From Acinetobacter sp. ANC 4204 (GTDB lineage: Bacteria > Pseudomonadota > Gammaproteobacteria > Pseudomonadales > Moraxellaceae), in contig NZ_NEFZ01000002.1 in assembly GCF_002135205.1 (NCBI RefSeq), positions 372,001 to 436,000 of the forward strand: DNA of 64,000 nt, in the 5' to 3' direction. The notes under the pieces are model-generated. The model was not told where the DNA came from and searched no databases. It was given only the letters and a program-made list of their open reading frames with translations. Position 1 is the first letter of the stretch; every line of letters begins with the position of its first letter. The translations under genes and the position numbers were made by a program. Below are positions 53,190-62,336 of the stretch, one piece after another.

Positions 53190-54542
53190 ATGCAACACGA
53201 ACAGATTCCCTCCCCAGAAACAGACATCCAAACTGTTTCATTTTGGCAAGCCTTTCTGTTTTGGCTTAAATTGGGGTTTATTAGTTTTGGGGGACCCGCA
53301 GGTCAAATCGCGGTCATGCACCAAGAACTGGTTGAACAAAAGCGTTGGATTTCAGAGAAGCGATTTTTGCATGCACTTAACTATTGTATGCTCTTACCAG
53401 GCCCTGAAGCACAACAATTAGCAACTTATATCGGTTGGTTAATGCATAGAACCGTCGGTGGTTTAGTTGCTGGGATTCTTTTTGTACTACCATCGCTATT
53501 TATTTTAATCGGTCTTTCATGGGTTTATGTAAAATTTGGTGATGTACCCATTATTGCTGGCCTCTTTTACGGCATTAAACCTGCTGTGGTTGCTATTGTT
53601 TTTCATGCGACGCATCGAATCGGCAGCCGATCACTTAAAAATAAATTCTTATGGCTGATTGCAGCTCTTTCATTTATTGCTATATTTTTCTTCAACTTAC
53701 CCTTTCCTTTAATTGTGCTCTCTGCCGCAATCATTGGTTATCTAACCAGTAAAAAATATCCAAACCTATTTTCTAGTGGAAACGCACACCAGCAGAGTAA
53801 AAAAGATTATGGTCGTGCTTTAATTGATGATGATACTCCTACACCTGAACATGCAATCTTTAGCTGGAAACGTTTGGGCAGTATTCTGCTCATTGGTGGT
53901 CTACTGTGGTTTATTCCAATCCTGAGCCTAAGCTTGACGCTGGGATGGGATCATACTTACACCCAAATGGCTTGGTTCTTCACTAAAGCAGCCCTGCTCA
54001 CCTTTGGTGGTGCCTATGCAGTATTGCCTTATGTTTATCAGGGTGCTGTGAGCTATTACAGCTGGTTAAGTCCGACTCAAATGATAGATGGTTTGGCACT
54101 AGGTGAAAGTACGCCAGGTCCTTTAATTATGGTTGTTGCATTTGTTGGCTTTTTGGGAGCATTTAACCAAGCACTCTTAGGCTCAGATCATCTATTCTTA
54201 GCAGGAGCTATTGGAGCAACGCTTGTCACTTGGTTTACTTTCCTTTTTTCTTTTATTTTTATCTTGGCTGGGGCACCGATTATCGAATCAACACATAATG
54301 AGCTTAAATTTACAGCCCCGTTAACTGCAATTACAGCAGCTGTGGTTGGTGTGATTCTAAACCTTGCCCTATTTTTTTCTTATCATGTACTTTGGCCAAC
54401 AGGATTTAACGGCTCTTTTGATGTTGTTGCTGCACTAATTGCATTTGCAGCCCTGATTGGACTGTTCTATTTTGAGCTTAAAGTCATGTATGTCCTAGCA
54501 GCTTCAGCGTTAATTGGCTTGCTTTGCTTTACATTTCTTTAA
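53190..54542 (+). CDS. chrA: ChrA, chromate efflux transporter
   Basis: Inner-membrane CHR-family transporter of 450 residues made of two homologous halves. Each half has the CHR signature: FWLKLGFISFGGPAGQIAVMH with LLPGPEAQQLATYIG, and FFTKAALLTFGGAYAVLPYVYQGAV with LGESTPGPLIMVVAFVGFLGA. It exports chromate from the cytoplasm. It forms a two-gene operon with chrB, closed by a strong terminator. Confidence 0.92.
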   Translation: MQHEQIPSPETDIQTVSFWQAFLFWLKLGFISFGGPAGQIAVMHQELVEQKRWISEKRFLHALNYCMLLPGPEAQQLATYIGWLMHRTVGGLVAGILFVLPSLFILIGLSWVYVKFGDVPIIAGLFYGIKPAVVAIVFHATHRIGSRSLKNKFLWLIAALSFIAIFFFNLPFPLIVLSAAIIGYLTSKKYPNLFSSGNAHQQSKKDYGRALIDDDTPTPEHAIFSWKRLGSILLIGGLLWFIPILSLSLTLGWDHTYTQMAWFFTKAALLTFGGAYAVLPYVYQGAVSYYSWLSPTQMIDGLALGESTPGPLIMVVAFVGFLGAFNQALLGSDHLFLAGAIGATLVTWFTFLFSFIFILAGAPIIESTHNELKFTAPLTAITAAVVGVILNLALFFSYHVLWPTGFNGSFDVVAALIAFAALIGLFYFELKVMYVLAASALIGLLCFTFL

Positions 54543-54568
54543 TGCATTTAGACTGAATAAATGTGATC

Positions 54569-54608
54569 TTTTGTGGGATTCAATGCAATCAATCCCACAA
54601 AACTTTTT
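54569..54608 (+). terminator. Terminator of chrBA
   Basis: A 12-bp perfect stem (TTTTGTGGGATT and complement) with a 10-base loop, followed by CTTTTTAT. Confidence 0.88.
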
Positions 54609-54726
54609 ATACCCTCATCACTGCTACGGATATACAGCAACTTCATTTTAGTAGCTCTCTTTCTCGTCCTTAGTTTTTCAGCACGCTTCCAAGATAATAA
54701 AGCTCATCTCCATGTCTGCTCATAAC

Positions 54727-54843
54727 TCAGTCATGATTTGTTTTATAGAACCATTTTTCCCATTGCTGAATTAGCCTTACGCATGGCGGAAACTCCTTTT
54801 CAATAAGGACAATTTCTTCCTTGGTAAACTTCGTCCCAAGCAT
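54727..54843 (-). CDS. Small hypothetical protein, 38 residues
   Basis: The frame starts MLGTKFTKEEIVLIEKEF and ends FYKTNHD. The sequence GGGAGGAAATC directly precedes the ATG, a near-ideal ribosome-binding site at 5-base spacing. The peptide is amphipathic, with Lys/Glu helices. I recognise no family. It could be a true small protein or the start of a truncated gene, since nothing continues after the stop. Confidence 0.4.
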   Translation of the reverse strand: MLGTKFTKEEIVLIEKEFPPCVRLIQQWEKWFYKTNHD

Positions 54844-55250
54844 GATTTCCTCCCAGTTAAGCAAACCCGGTATTCAACTTCGAACTTGAACTAAAGCTAT
54901 TTGAACAATATCGCACTAGTTAGTGCTTTCTAAACAAAGCCTGGCCCTCAAACGTTAAAACCCTATTATTTTTTATTCTCTTTCTTCACAGTAACCAACA
55001 TTCTTAATAACACATCATCTCTCCCCCGATTGGGCTTTGGAACAGTGAGGCACATAGCTCAAAAGTAAAGAAGATTAATATGAGAATTCTTAACTGATCA
55101 ATATTGCCCTATTTACTAAGTTTTTCACTGTAGCTCAATCAAAGAATTGTTTTTATAAATTCGTGTTAAAACTCACAAAACTCATTTTAGAAACACGACA
55201 TCATGATTTTCAAAAATAATATTGAGTAAAAAAATTATCTCACTCTAATA
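54844..55250. other. Intergenic region, no gene seen
   Basis: AT-rich DNA with stop codons in all frames between the small frame and the hairpin beyond uppP. No RNA gene or insertion-sequence end recognised. Confidence 0.5.
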
Positions 55251-55278
55251 AGAAAAGCAGCGAAATCGCTGCTTTTCT
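55251..55278. terminator. Terminator hairpin downstream of uppP
   Basis: A 12-bp perfect stem (AGAAAAGCAGCG and complement) with an AAAT loop, 19 bases beyond the uppP stop. The T-rich flank is on the plus-strand side. Confidence 0.75.
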
Positions 55279-55296
55279 TTTAGGTATTTCTATGTT

Positions 55297-56094
55297 CTAC
55301 AAAACAATTAAAATAATAATACCCAGTATGATCCTATACCAAGCAAAGACTCTCAAGGTATGTTTTTCAACAAACCGCACCAGTGCTTTGACAACAAATA
55401 ATGCTGAAATAAACGCAGCAATAAAGCCCAACACAATACTGACCATGTTATCTTGAGTCAGCACATCTGCGTTACGGACTAAGTCAAATGTCGCAGCACC
55501 GAGCATCGTAGGCATCGCCAAAAAGAACGAAAACTCTGTCGCTGCTTTTCTGGAGAGCCCAGCAAACATACCACCGACAATGGTGGCACCAGAACGCGAT
55601 GTACCTGGAATCATGGCAACGCATTGTGCACAACCCACCAGCAGTGCCTGCTTAAAAGTAATCTTTGTGGCTTCTGTAGTTTTATGCTCAAATTGCTTTG
55701 ATTCAACCCAAAAAATAATCAAGCCCCCAATAATCAAAGCAACAGCTACCACCATCGGGCTAAATAAAACCTGCTTAATAAAATCAACAGCAAACACACC
55801 AATAATGACTGCAGGGAAGAAAGCGATCATGACACTTGTTGCAAAGTGACGCGCTTCTCGATCACCACTAAAGAAGCCTTTTAATAAATCTAAAATTTTC
55901 TTGCGGTATAACCAACATACCGCAAGAATAGCCCCCAATTGAATTACGACTTCAAAAACTCGACCATCATCGGAATGGAAGTTAATGATATGCCCAAATA
56001 AAATCAAATGCCCTGTACTTGAAATAGGCAGGAACTCAGTCAGTCCCTCAATGAAGCCCAAGAAGAGCGCTTTTAAAAATTCAATGTTTTCCAT
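55297..56094 (-). CDS. uppP: Undecaprenyl-diphosphate phosphatase UppP (BacA)
   Basis: Inner-membrane enzyme of 265 residues that recycles undecaprenyl pyrophosphate for peptidoglycan and polysaccharide synthesis and gives bacitracin tolerance. The first active-site segment is [15 protein letters not shown] (glutamates and serines) and the second is [16 protein letters not shown] (arginine). About eight helices. Monocistronic. Confidence 0.95.
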   Translation of the reverse strand: MENIEFLKALFLGFIEGLTEFLPISSTGHLILFGHIINFHSDDGRVFEVVIQLGAILAVCWLYRKKILDLLKGFFSGDREARHFATSVMIAFFPAVIIGVFAVDFIKQVLFSPMVVAVALIIGGLIIFWVESKQFEHKTTEATKITFKQALLVGCAQCVAMIPGTSRSGATIVGGMFAGLSRKAATEFSFFLAMPTMLGAATFDLVRNADVLTQDNMVSIVLGFIAAFISALFVVKALVRFVEKHTLRVFAWYRIILGIIILIVL

Positions 56095-56583
56095 GCTTTA
56101 ACCAAATTAAAAATATTGTATTCATCATGCTTAATTGAATAGCCAAATAGGAAAAATCTACATTTCTTATTTAAAACATCAACCCATCAAGTCTAGTTCA
56201 CCAGCATAAATAGCGACTATTTTAAAGTCGTAAATATTAATACAATCTTAAAAGTTTTAGATAGTGCGTTTGTTTATTTTAAAAGACTATTTTTTCTTCA
56301 TTGTCCATGCGATAAAAAACACCAAAAAACTCTAATAAGTCAAACATATAAAAAGCGCCTTGCACTCTTTTATATGTTTGCTTAAACACGCCCTGTATTT
56401 CATCTATTCTGTATTTTTACGATTCTATATAAATAGCTTTCAACATCCGTACGAAAGTATTTCAACTAATGAATGCAACCATGTCATGTTGTCAGTCAAC
56501 ACTACAAAAGAGGCCGTAAAGATCTAAACCACAGATTTACCCTCAATGAGGCTTATATACAACCTGTTTGGGTCTTAGAAGAG
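56095..56583. other. Intergenic region with an inverted repeat and a doubtful short frame
   Basis: Between uppP and acr3 there is a 13-bp perfect inverted repeat, CAAACATATAAAA and its complement, with a 14-base loop (56341-56380). A 43-codon frame (56473-56604) starts MQPCHVVSQHYKRGRKDL but has no ribosome-binding site and overlaps the acr3 end. The frame may be a gene relic; I do not call it a gene. No other content seen. Confidence 0.45.
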
Positions 56584-57633
56584 TCAATCCATGACACCGT
56601 TTGAAAATACTTTTTGTCTTAACCGCAACGAAACACTAACCAAAGCAATTAAAACAGGAACTTCAACCAAGGGGCCGATCACCGTAGTAAAAGCAACAGG
56701 CGATGCTAAACCGAAAGTGGCTATTGCAACAGCCAAAGCCAATTCAAAGTTATTACCAGCAGCAGTGAACGAGATAGCTGTAGTTTTCGGATAATCATTC
56801 CCCATCCATTTGCTCATAAAGAAGCTGATAAAAAACATCACAACAAAATAAATCGTCAAGGGAATAGCAATACGTAAAACATCCATCGGTAAGCTCACCA
56901 CATCATGCCCTTTGAGGCTAAACATGGCTACAATCGTGAACAAGAGAGCCAGTAAACTTAAAGGACTAATTTTCGGTAAAAAAGTAGTTTGATACCACAA
57001 CAAGCCTCTAGCTTTCACTAAAACCAAGCGCGTAATAAACCCGAGGAAGAATGGAATCCCCAAATACACCAGTACGGCATGGGTAATAGTCCAAAAATCA
57101 ACATGAATCACCTGTCCCGCAATGCCGAAATAAGGCGGTAAAAAACTCAGGAATAACCATGCGTAGGTACTAAAAAACAAAATTTGGAAAATACTGTTAA
57201 ATGCAACCAAAGCGGCTACGTACTGATTATCTCCACAGGCCAAACCATTCCAAACCAAGACCATCGCAATACAACGAGCTAAACCAATCAAGATTAAACC
57301 TGTCATATATTCTGGATAGCTATGCAAAAAAAGAATAGCCAAAGCAAACATCAACACGGGAGCAATAATCCAGTTTTGAACCAACGATAGTATCAGTGTT
57401 TTCTTGTCTTTGAAGACGTCAGGGAGTGCTGCATAATCCACTTTTGCAAGCGGTGGATACATCATCAAAATCAATCCCATCGCAATAGGAATATTGACTG
57501 AATCTACACGCATATTATCCAACGCTATAGAGGCTTGCGGGAAAAAAACACTTATAGCAATTCCCAACCCCATAGCGACAAAAATCCACAACGTCAAATT
57601 ACGATCTATAAAAGACAACTTTTGCTGAACCAT
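56584..57633 (-). CDS. acr3: Acr3 arsenite efflux transporter
   Basis: Ten-helix inner-membrane As(OH)3 exporter of 349 residues, the normal Acr3 length. Conserved features are [35 protein letters not shown], the [19 protein letters not shown] segment with the essential cysteine, and [23 protein letters not shown] 57633 is preceded by GAGA; the frame is open to 57714. Third gene of arsC-arsR-acr3. Confidence 0.93.
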   Translation of the reverse strand: MVQQKLSFIDRNLTLWIFVAMGLGIAISVFFPQASIALDNMRVDSVNIPIAMGLILMMYPPLAKVDYAALPDVFKDKKTLILSLVQNWIIAPVLMFALAILFLHSYPEYMTGLILIGLARCIAMVLVWNGLACGDNQYVAALVAFNSIFQILFFSTYAWLFLSFLPPYFGIAGQVIHVDFWTITHAVLVYLGIPFFLGFITRLVLVKARGLLWYQTTFLPKISPLSLLALLFTIVAMFSLKGHDVVSLPMDVLRIAIPLTIYFVVMFFISFFMSKWMGNDYPKTTAISFTAAGNNFELALAVAIATFGLASPVAFTTVIGPLVEVPVLIALVSVSLRLRQKVFSNGVMD

Positions 57634-57744
57634 AATGTTCTCATTCAATCTCTGAATTTGTTGGATAAGCGCAATGGATTTTGTATCAGATACATGCGCT
57701 ATATCTCTTAACAATCAAACATCTAAACGATGCTTCACCTATAT

Positions 57745-58071
57745 TTACTCACAGCAACTCTGTGTAGCTCGTTCTTGTATGACTACAAACTGACTCGTTG
57801 GATGTGTAATCAAAATATTGAGAACCTCCTGACACCACATGGGTAATTGTGGATGGATACTGTAGTACACCCACTGACCTTGACGTCGATCTTGCAATAG
57901 CCCTGAAGAACGTAATAAAGCTAAATGTCGAGAAATTTTAGGCTGGCTAAGCTGTAATTTTTCAGTCAGGTCACAAACACATAACTCTTTATTCTTCGCG
58001 ACTAAAGCCACAATATTAGAACGTGTTTCATCGGATAAGCATTTGAAAAAACTAACTTGATCCATTTTCAT
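57745..58071 (-). CDS. arsR: ArsR arsenite-responsive repressor
   Basis: Winged-helix repressor of 108 residues. The arsenite-binding cysteines are Cys31 and Cys33 in KELCVCDL, followed by the recognition helix QPKISRHLALLRSSGLL. A C-terminal SCCE adds a vicinal cysteine pair that may help bind metalloid. It lies between arsC and acr3, not first as is more common. Confidence 0.92.
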   Translation of the reverse strand: MKMDQVSFFKCLSDETRSNIVALVAKNKELCVCDLTEKLQLSQPKISRHLALLRSSGLLQDRRQGQWVYYSIHPQLPMWCQEVLNILITHPTSQFVVIQERATQSCCE

Positions 58072-58099
58072 TTCTCTTTGATATATCCAAAATAAATTT

Positions 58100-58534
58100 C
58101 TAGTTCACACGTTGCCCATCTTGATCAATCACTTGCTCGCCATCCTCTTTGCTAAACGCACCCTTTTGTGGCAGGGGCAGAATTTCTAAAACCACTTCTG
58201 ACGGACGACTTAATCGGGTGCCTAATTCTGTCACCACAAAAGGACGATTAATTAAAATCGGATACTGAAGCATAAAATCTAACAATTGTTCCTCAGTCCA
58301 ATCTTCACGCTCTAAGCTCAACTCACGATAAGGTTCAACATTCTGACGAATGGCTTCTCTAAGCTCTAAACCTGCATCTGATATGAGCTGAATGAGTTCT
58401 AGTTTCGATGGAGGTGTCAGCAAATATTCAATGATTTCAGGTTCAATTTGTGCATTACGAATGAGCGCTAATGTATTACGCGATGTCCCGCAGTCGGGGT
58501 TGTGATAAATCTTAACTTTTGATGTATTCGTCAT
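58100..58534 (-). CDS. arsC: ArsC arsenate reductase (glutaredoxin-coupled)
   Basis: Thioredoxin-fold enzyme of 144 residues reducing arsenate to arsenite with glutathione and glutaredoxin. The active-site Cys15 is in YHNPDCGTSRN; an arginine follows at NRPFVVT, and GTRLSRP supplies another. First gene of the ars operon, 34 bases downstream of an ArsR-type dyad. Confidence 0.93.
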   Translation of the reverse strand: MTNTSKVKIYHNPDCGTSRNTLALIRNAQIEPEIIEYLLTPPSKLELIQLISDAGLELREAIRQNVEPYRELSLEREDWTEEQLLDFMLQYPILINRPFVVTELGTRLSRPSEVVLEILPLPQKGAFSKEDGEQVIDQDGQRVN

Positions 58535-58567
58535 GCCAACAAACTCTGCCTATCTTTTCAGCACAGT

Positions 58568-58591
58568 CATATACGTATATTCGTATATATG
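58568..58591. promoter_or_regulatory. Candidate ArsR operator
   Basis: An imperfect dyad CATATACGTATAT-TCG-TATATATG precedes arsC; its TATxCG pattern is like known ArsR boxes. Confidence 0.55.
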
Positions 58592-58704
58592 CAATTCCAT
58601 ATATAAAATATCTAACTGAATCTAGAAATAAAACCATGCAAGTTGAATCATTTTTCAAGGTCCGTGTTAAAATAAGATTAAACCCAATTGTGTGAGGTCA
58701 AGCC

Positions 58705-58782
58705 ATGGAAACCTTCATGATTCTGTTGATCTTAATGATTATTTTGATTTTACTGGTTATATTTTATAAAAAGAAAAAATGA
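58705..58782 (+). CDS. Small single-helix membrane peptide, 25 residues
   Basis: The frame is MET-FMILLILMIILILLVIF-YKKKK: an uninterrupted hydrophobic helix of about 17-18 residues ended by four lysines, the classic N-out/C-in small membrane protein form. GAGG lies 7 bases before the ATG. It sits between the divergent-side ars promoter and the GMC oxidoreductase gene. Function unknown; it could be a small regulatory membrane protein or a type I toxin-like peptide. Confidence 0.55.
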   Translation: METFMILLILMIILILLVIFYKKKK

Positions 58783-58903
58783 GCCATGTTATTGGGATGC
58801 TCTAGTCTCAGTTGCACAATGAATCAACTTATCCAGTGTCTGTAAGAGAGCAAGCGCTCTCTTATTCAAAGTTCAGACTAAATCACGTTACACCCACTAG
58901 TTA

Positions 58904-60628
58904 TCAGTTATAGATAGGGCTTAATGCACTGGCTAAATCCCCTGTGCCTGTCAATGCAGATACTTGTCCATCCAAAGGCTGACTGAACTCGATACGCTGA
59001 ATACAGGCTGCACGCTCAGCGGAGAATACAGGGATTTGACTCATGGCAAACTCAGACAATGCGGTAATGGTCAGAGAGGGATTCACACCTAAGTTGCCAG
59101 GTACGATTGAACCATCTATCACCCTTAAGTTTTGATAACCAAATACTTGACCTGTAAAGTCCACCACACCATTGTTACGATCATTCCCCATCGCCACACC
59201 ACTCATAATATGTGCTGTCATCGGTGTCCCTAATAAAATTTCGGTCAATGCTGAACCTGGTTCACCGCCTAGCTTCTCAGAAAATAGCTTCGTAGCTTTT
59301 TCAGCCGCAGGAAAAGATACGGTGAGTGGCGTATCGTTTGGCTTTTGTACCGCACTAATGCCATTTCTAAACAAGCGATACCACTTTCTACGCCATTCTA
59401 GGTGAATAAAGGCTTCAGACTTCTGCATTACCAAGAGTAAAACTGAACTTCGGGCTTTCCCTTTTGGACGCAAAACTTTATAAGTTTTCAATGGATGCAA
59501 CAGCGTATTGAGTAAAAATTTCACAATACGCATAAAGCCTTGTCCTGTAACCATCGGAACATAAGGCACATAAATCCAGGAGCCATCTGAACCTTCTGGA
59601 AAACGGGTCACTTCAATATTGGTATCTGCATCTACTGAAATGAACGAGCTGATCGCGACACCATCATCCAATTTTTCACGAGTATTGTTTGCTGTGGTCA
59701 GCGTTTCTGAATTGGTGCGAATTTCCTGCCCCAATAACGGTGAAATGTTTGGTAGTGTTTTATACTGATCACGCATTTTTAATAAGAGCGGTACAGTCCC
59801 CATGACTCCCGCAGACAGCACCACACCTCGACTGCGTAAGCTATATTGACGAACTTGTTTTCCTAAGGTTTCTTTGACGATGATTTCATAACCTGCACGA
59901 CCATCTTCACTTAAAGGAATGATCTTTAGAACTTCTGAACTAGGCCGGATTTCAACCCCATTACGCTCCGCAAAATACAGGTAATTTTTCATAAGCGTAT
60001 TTTTCGCATTATTGCGACAGCCCAACATACAACTACCGCAGTAGTTACAAGTTTGGCGATCAGGTCCTGCACCATTGAAATAAGGGTCTTTGACCAGTTT
60101 TTGCTTTTTTCCGTCAGATTGTGGGAAGAACACCCCTGTATTTACTGTTTTAAATGAACGTGCATAACCCATTTCAGTAGCAACTTGCTTTAAAGTCTCA
60201 TCAGCCACGTTGGTATAAGTATTATTGGCTGTACCTAACATGCGCTGTGCCAATCCATAAAAAGGCATTAGCGTTTCCTTCCAATCAGCACGAATCTTGG
60301 TCCATGCTACAGACTCAAATACTTCATCTGATGGAATTAAATGCACATTGGCATAAATTTGTGACCCTCCCCCAACACCAACGCCATGAATAATTGTGGT
60401 TTTATTGGTAAAAGTGAATTGTAATGTGCCTTTAAACCCCAACTCAGGTACCCACAGATAATTTTTAGTATCTAAGTTCGTTTCAGGAAAATCTTGATCG
60501 CCTCGTCTCAAGCCCTTTTCTAAAATCAGAACCGTATTGCCTTTTTCACTCAAGCGTAATGCACTGACTGATCCACCGAAGCCCGAACCAATCACAATTT
60601 GGTCATAGTCAAAATCCTGATCATTCAT
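58904..60628 (-). CDS. GMC-type FAD oxidoreductase (ChoD-like)
   Basis: FAD-dependent alcohol/sterol-type oxidase of 574 residues. The dinucleotide motif is IVIGSGFGGSVSA (11-23), GVGVGGGSQIYANV follows, and the C-terminal GMC motif is RVIDGSIVPGNLGVNPSLTITA. A cysteine set C-x2-C-x2-C-x3-C (about 199-210, TCNYCGSCMLGC) occurs, also known from mycobacterial ChoD-like proteins, and may bind an iron-sulfur cluster. The active histidine is expected in the AHIMSGVAMG region. AAGGAG is 8 bases upstream. It follows the aldehyde dehydrogenase by 111 bases, fitting an alcohol-to-acid pathway. Confidence 0.86.
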   Translation of the reverse strand: MNDQDFDYDQIVIGSGFGGSVSALRLSEKGNTVLILEKGLRRGDQDFPETNLDTKNYLWVPELGFKGTLQFTFTNKTTIIHGVGVGGGSQIYANVHLIPSDEVFESVAWTKIRADWKETLMPFYGLAQRMLGTANNTYTNVADETLKQVATEMGYARSFKTVNTGVFFPQSDGKKQKLVKDPYFNGAGPDRQTCNYCGSCMLGCRNNAKNTLMKNYLYFAERNGVEIRPSSEVLKIIPLSEDGRAGYEIIVKETLGKQVRQYSLRSRGVVLSAGVMGTVPLLLKMRDQYKTLPNISPLLGQEIRTNSETLTTANNTREKLDDGVAISSFISVDADTNIEVTRFPEGSDGSWIYVPYVPMVTGQGFMRIVKFLLNTLLHPLKTYKVLRPKGKARSSVLLLVMQKSEAFIHLEWRRKWYRLFRNGISAVQKPNDTPLTVSFPAAEKATKLFSEKLGGEPGSALTEILLGTPMTAHIMSGVAMGNDRNNGVVDFTGQVFGYQNLRVIDGSIVPGNLGVNPSLTITALSEFAMSQIPVFSAERAACIQRIEFSQPLDGQVSALTGTGDLASALSPIYN

Positions 60629-60681
60629 CCTATTAACTCCTTTAATAGTTTTATTCTTCTGTTTTTAAATACAACGATCTC

Positions 60682-60711
60682 TTCGCTTCAAACTGTTCAG
60701 ATTGAAGCGAA
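60682..60711 (-). terminator. Hairpin between the ALDH and GMC genes
   Basis: A 10-bp perfect stem (TTCGCTTCAA and complement) with a 10-base loop; no T run, so it may only attenuate or stabilise mRNA. Confidence 0.4.
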
Positions 60712-60739
60712 TATGTGTATAAGTTTTAAACTGACTCGC

Positions 60740-62185
60740 TTATGACTTAATACGAATCAAAAGGTTCAATAACCAATTGGCAAATTTTCCATAAGGAGGA
60801 GCTAAAAACTTCAAACTCGAAAAACCCGCCTGATAAAACACAGGGCGCATTTTTGAAAAAGTCAAAAAGCCTTCATAACCGTGATAATGTCCCATCCCGC
60901 TGGCACCAACGCCACCAAACGGCAAGTCATGTTGTCCAACATGAAATAATGCATCATTGACCGAAACCCCGCCCGACATAACTCGGCTAATATAAAACTC
61001 AACTAATTTTTTATTATGACTAAATGGATAAAATGCCAATGGTCGATCACGCTGAATAATATAGTCCACCACCTCTTCAGGCTTTTGATAGGTTTTCACC
61101 ATCAAGATTGGACCAAAAGTTTCACGGGTATCAATTTCCATCCCATCATTACTGTTCAAGACCAAAGTCAGTGGAAACTTTCGCGTCGTAGCATCCGGTT
61201 CTTGTTGGTTCAAATTAATCAGACTTGCGCCCTTAGCTTCGGCATCTGCAAGTGTATGCACTAAGCGTTGGTAAGCACGCTCATCAATAACAGACGTATA
61301 GTCGTGACTATGAATATCTGGGACATGCGCTTTTACCCATGCCGTTGCCGTATGGATGAATGCTTGCAACTTCGTCTCATGTACAAAAACATAATCCACA
61401 TTGGTACAGATTTGCCCCGCATTAAACTGTTTGACAAACAGAATCCGTTCGACCGCTTTTTCCATAGGGTACTCAGGATCAATCACCGCAGGGGATTTCC
61501 CCCCCAATTCCAAAGTCACAGGCGTCAAATTTTGTGCTGCCGCAGCCATGACTTTACGCCCGGTTGCACCAGAACCTGTAAAGATCAAATGATCGAACGG
61601 AAGCTTTGAAAAAGCGATTCCCACCTCTCCGGTTTCATCGAAAATTTGCAATTTCTCAGCTTTAAAATATTTAGGGCTGAGCTCAATCAGTAGTTGGGCC
61701 AAATGCCTTGAATTTTCAGACATTTTGACCATAGCTGTATTACCTGCTGCAAATACCGCAGAGAGTTGAGAAAACATCAAATTAATCGGAAAATTCCACG
61801 GCACGATCACGCCAATCACACCCAATGGTTGTGGAATTACACGGTTCTTTGCACCAAAGTACAGGCTATGATCGACATGACGGCTTTGTACTTTGGTCCA
61901 CTGTTTTAAGTGTTTGATACTCCCATTAATGTCATCAGTAACAGTAATAATTTCAGCCAATAACGTTTCATGACGTGAACGGTTACCATAATCCTGATTT
62001 AAAGCATCAATAATCGCTTCACGATGATTATTAATCAGCGCTTTTAAATTCAATAAGTGCTGTTTTCTTTGTGCAAGGGTTTCAATGCCTTGCTCAAGAA
62101 AGTGACTGCGCTGTAATTTGAAAGCATTGTGTAGTGTCTGTTCCATCACTGTTTGCTCGATATGAGACTGAGCCGTAAGTTGCAT
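60740..62185 (-). CDS. Coniferyl-aldehyde-dehydrogenase-like ALDH
   Basis: NAD(P)-dependent aldehyde dehydrogenase of 481 residues. PWNFPINL (substrate/cofactor entry), FTGSGATGRKV (nucleotide loop), Glu226 in TLELGGKSP and nucleophile Cys260 in NAGQICTNVDYV are all present. The C-terminal hydrophobic GKFANWLLNLLIRIKS resembles the membrane-proximal tail of CalB-type and fatty-aldehyde enzymes. AAGGA precedes the ATG. Divergent from the AraC regulator and upstream of the GMC gene. Confidence 0.88.
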   Translation of the reverse strand: MQLTAQSHIEQTVMEQTLHNAFKLQRSHFLEQGIETLAQRKQHLLNLKALINNHREAIIDALNQDYGNRSRHETLLAEIITVTDDINGSIKHLKQWTKVQSRHVDHSLYFGAKNRVIPQPLGVIGVIVPWNFPINLMFSQLSAVFAAGNTAMVKMSENSRHLAQLLIELSPKYFKAEKLQIFDETGEVGIAFSKLPFDHLIFTGSGATGRKVMAAAAQNLTPVTLELGGKSPAVIDPEYPMEKAVERILFVKQFNAGQICTNVDYVFVHETKLQAFIHTATAWVKAHVPDIHSHDYTSVIDERAYQRLVHTLADAEAKGASLINLNQQEPDATTRKFPLTLVLNSNDGMEIDTRETFGPILMVKTYQKPEEVVDYIIQRDRPLAFYPFSHNKKLVEFYISRVMSGGVSVNDALFHVGQHDLPFGGVGASGMGHYHGYEGFLTFSKMRPVFYQAGFSSLKFLAPPYGKFANWLLNLLIRIKS

Positions 62186-62290
62186 AAGCGTTCCTTATTA
62201 ACAGCTAAAAAGTGGTGATTTACTGGTCGTCGATTAGGTTAAGCTGAACTCTCATCCTACTTTATCAAATTACTTGAAATTGGCTTGACT

Positions 62291-62321
62291 TTTTAGGACA
62301 CTTATTTGATCTTTCAGGACA
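62291..62321. promoter_or_regulatory. Direct repeats, likely AraC-family operator
   Basis: TTTTAGGACA and TTTCAGGACA occur with their AGGACA cores exactly 21 bases apart, two helical turns, in the ALDH/AraC divergent promoter. AraC proteins bind such direct repeats. Confidence 0.6.
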
Positions 62322-62336
62322 ATATGGAACATTGTT

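Noticed and set aside
56473..56604. 43-codon frame between uppP and acr3 as a gene
   Set aside because: There is no ribosome-binding site, it overlaps the acr3 3' end on the opposite strand, and it has no recognisable family; kept only as a possible relic.
61268..61609. 113-codon plus-strand frame inside the ALDH gene
   Set aside because: It is antisense to catalytic-core coding sequence of the ALDH and has low-complexity translation.
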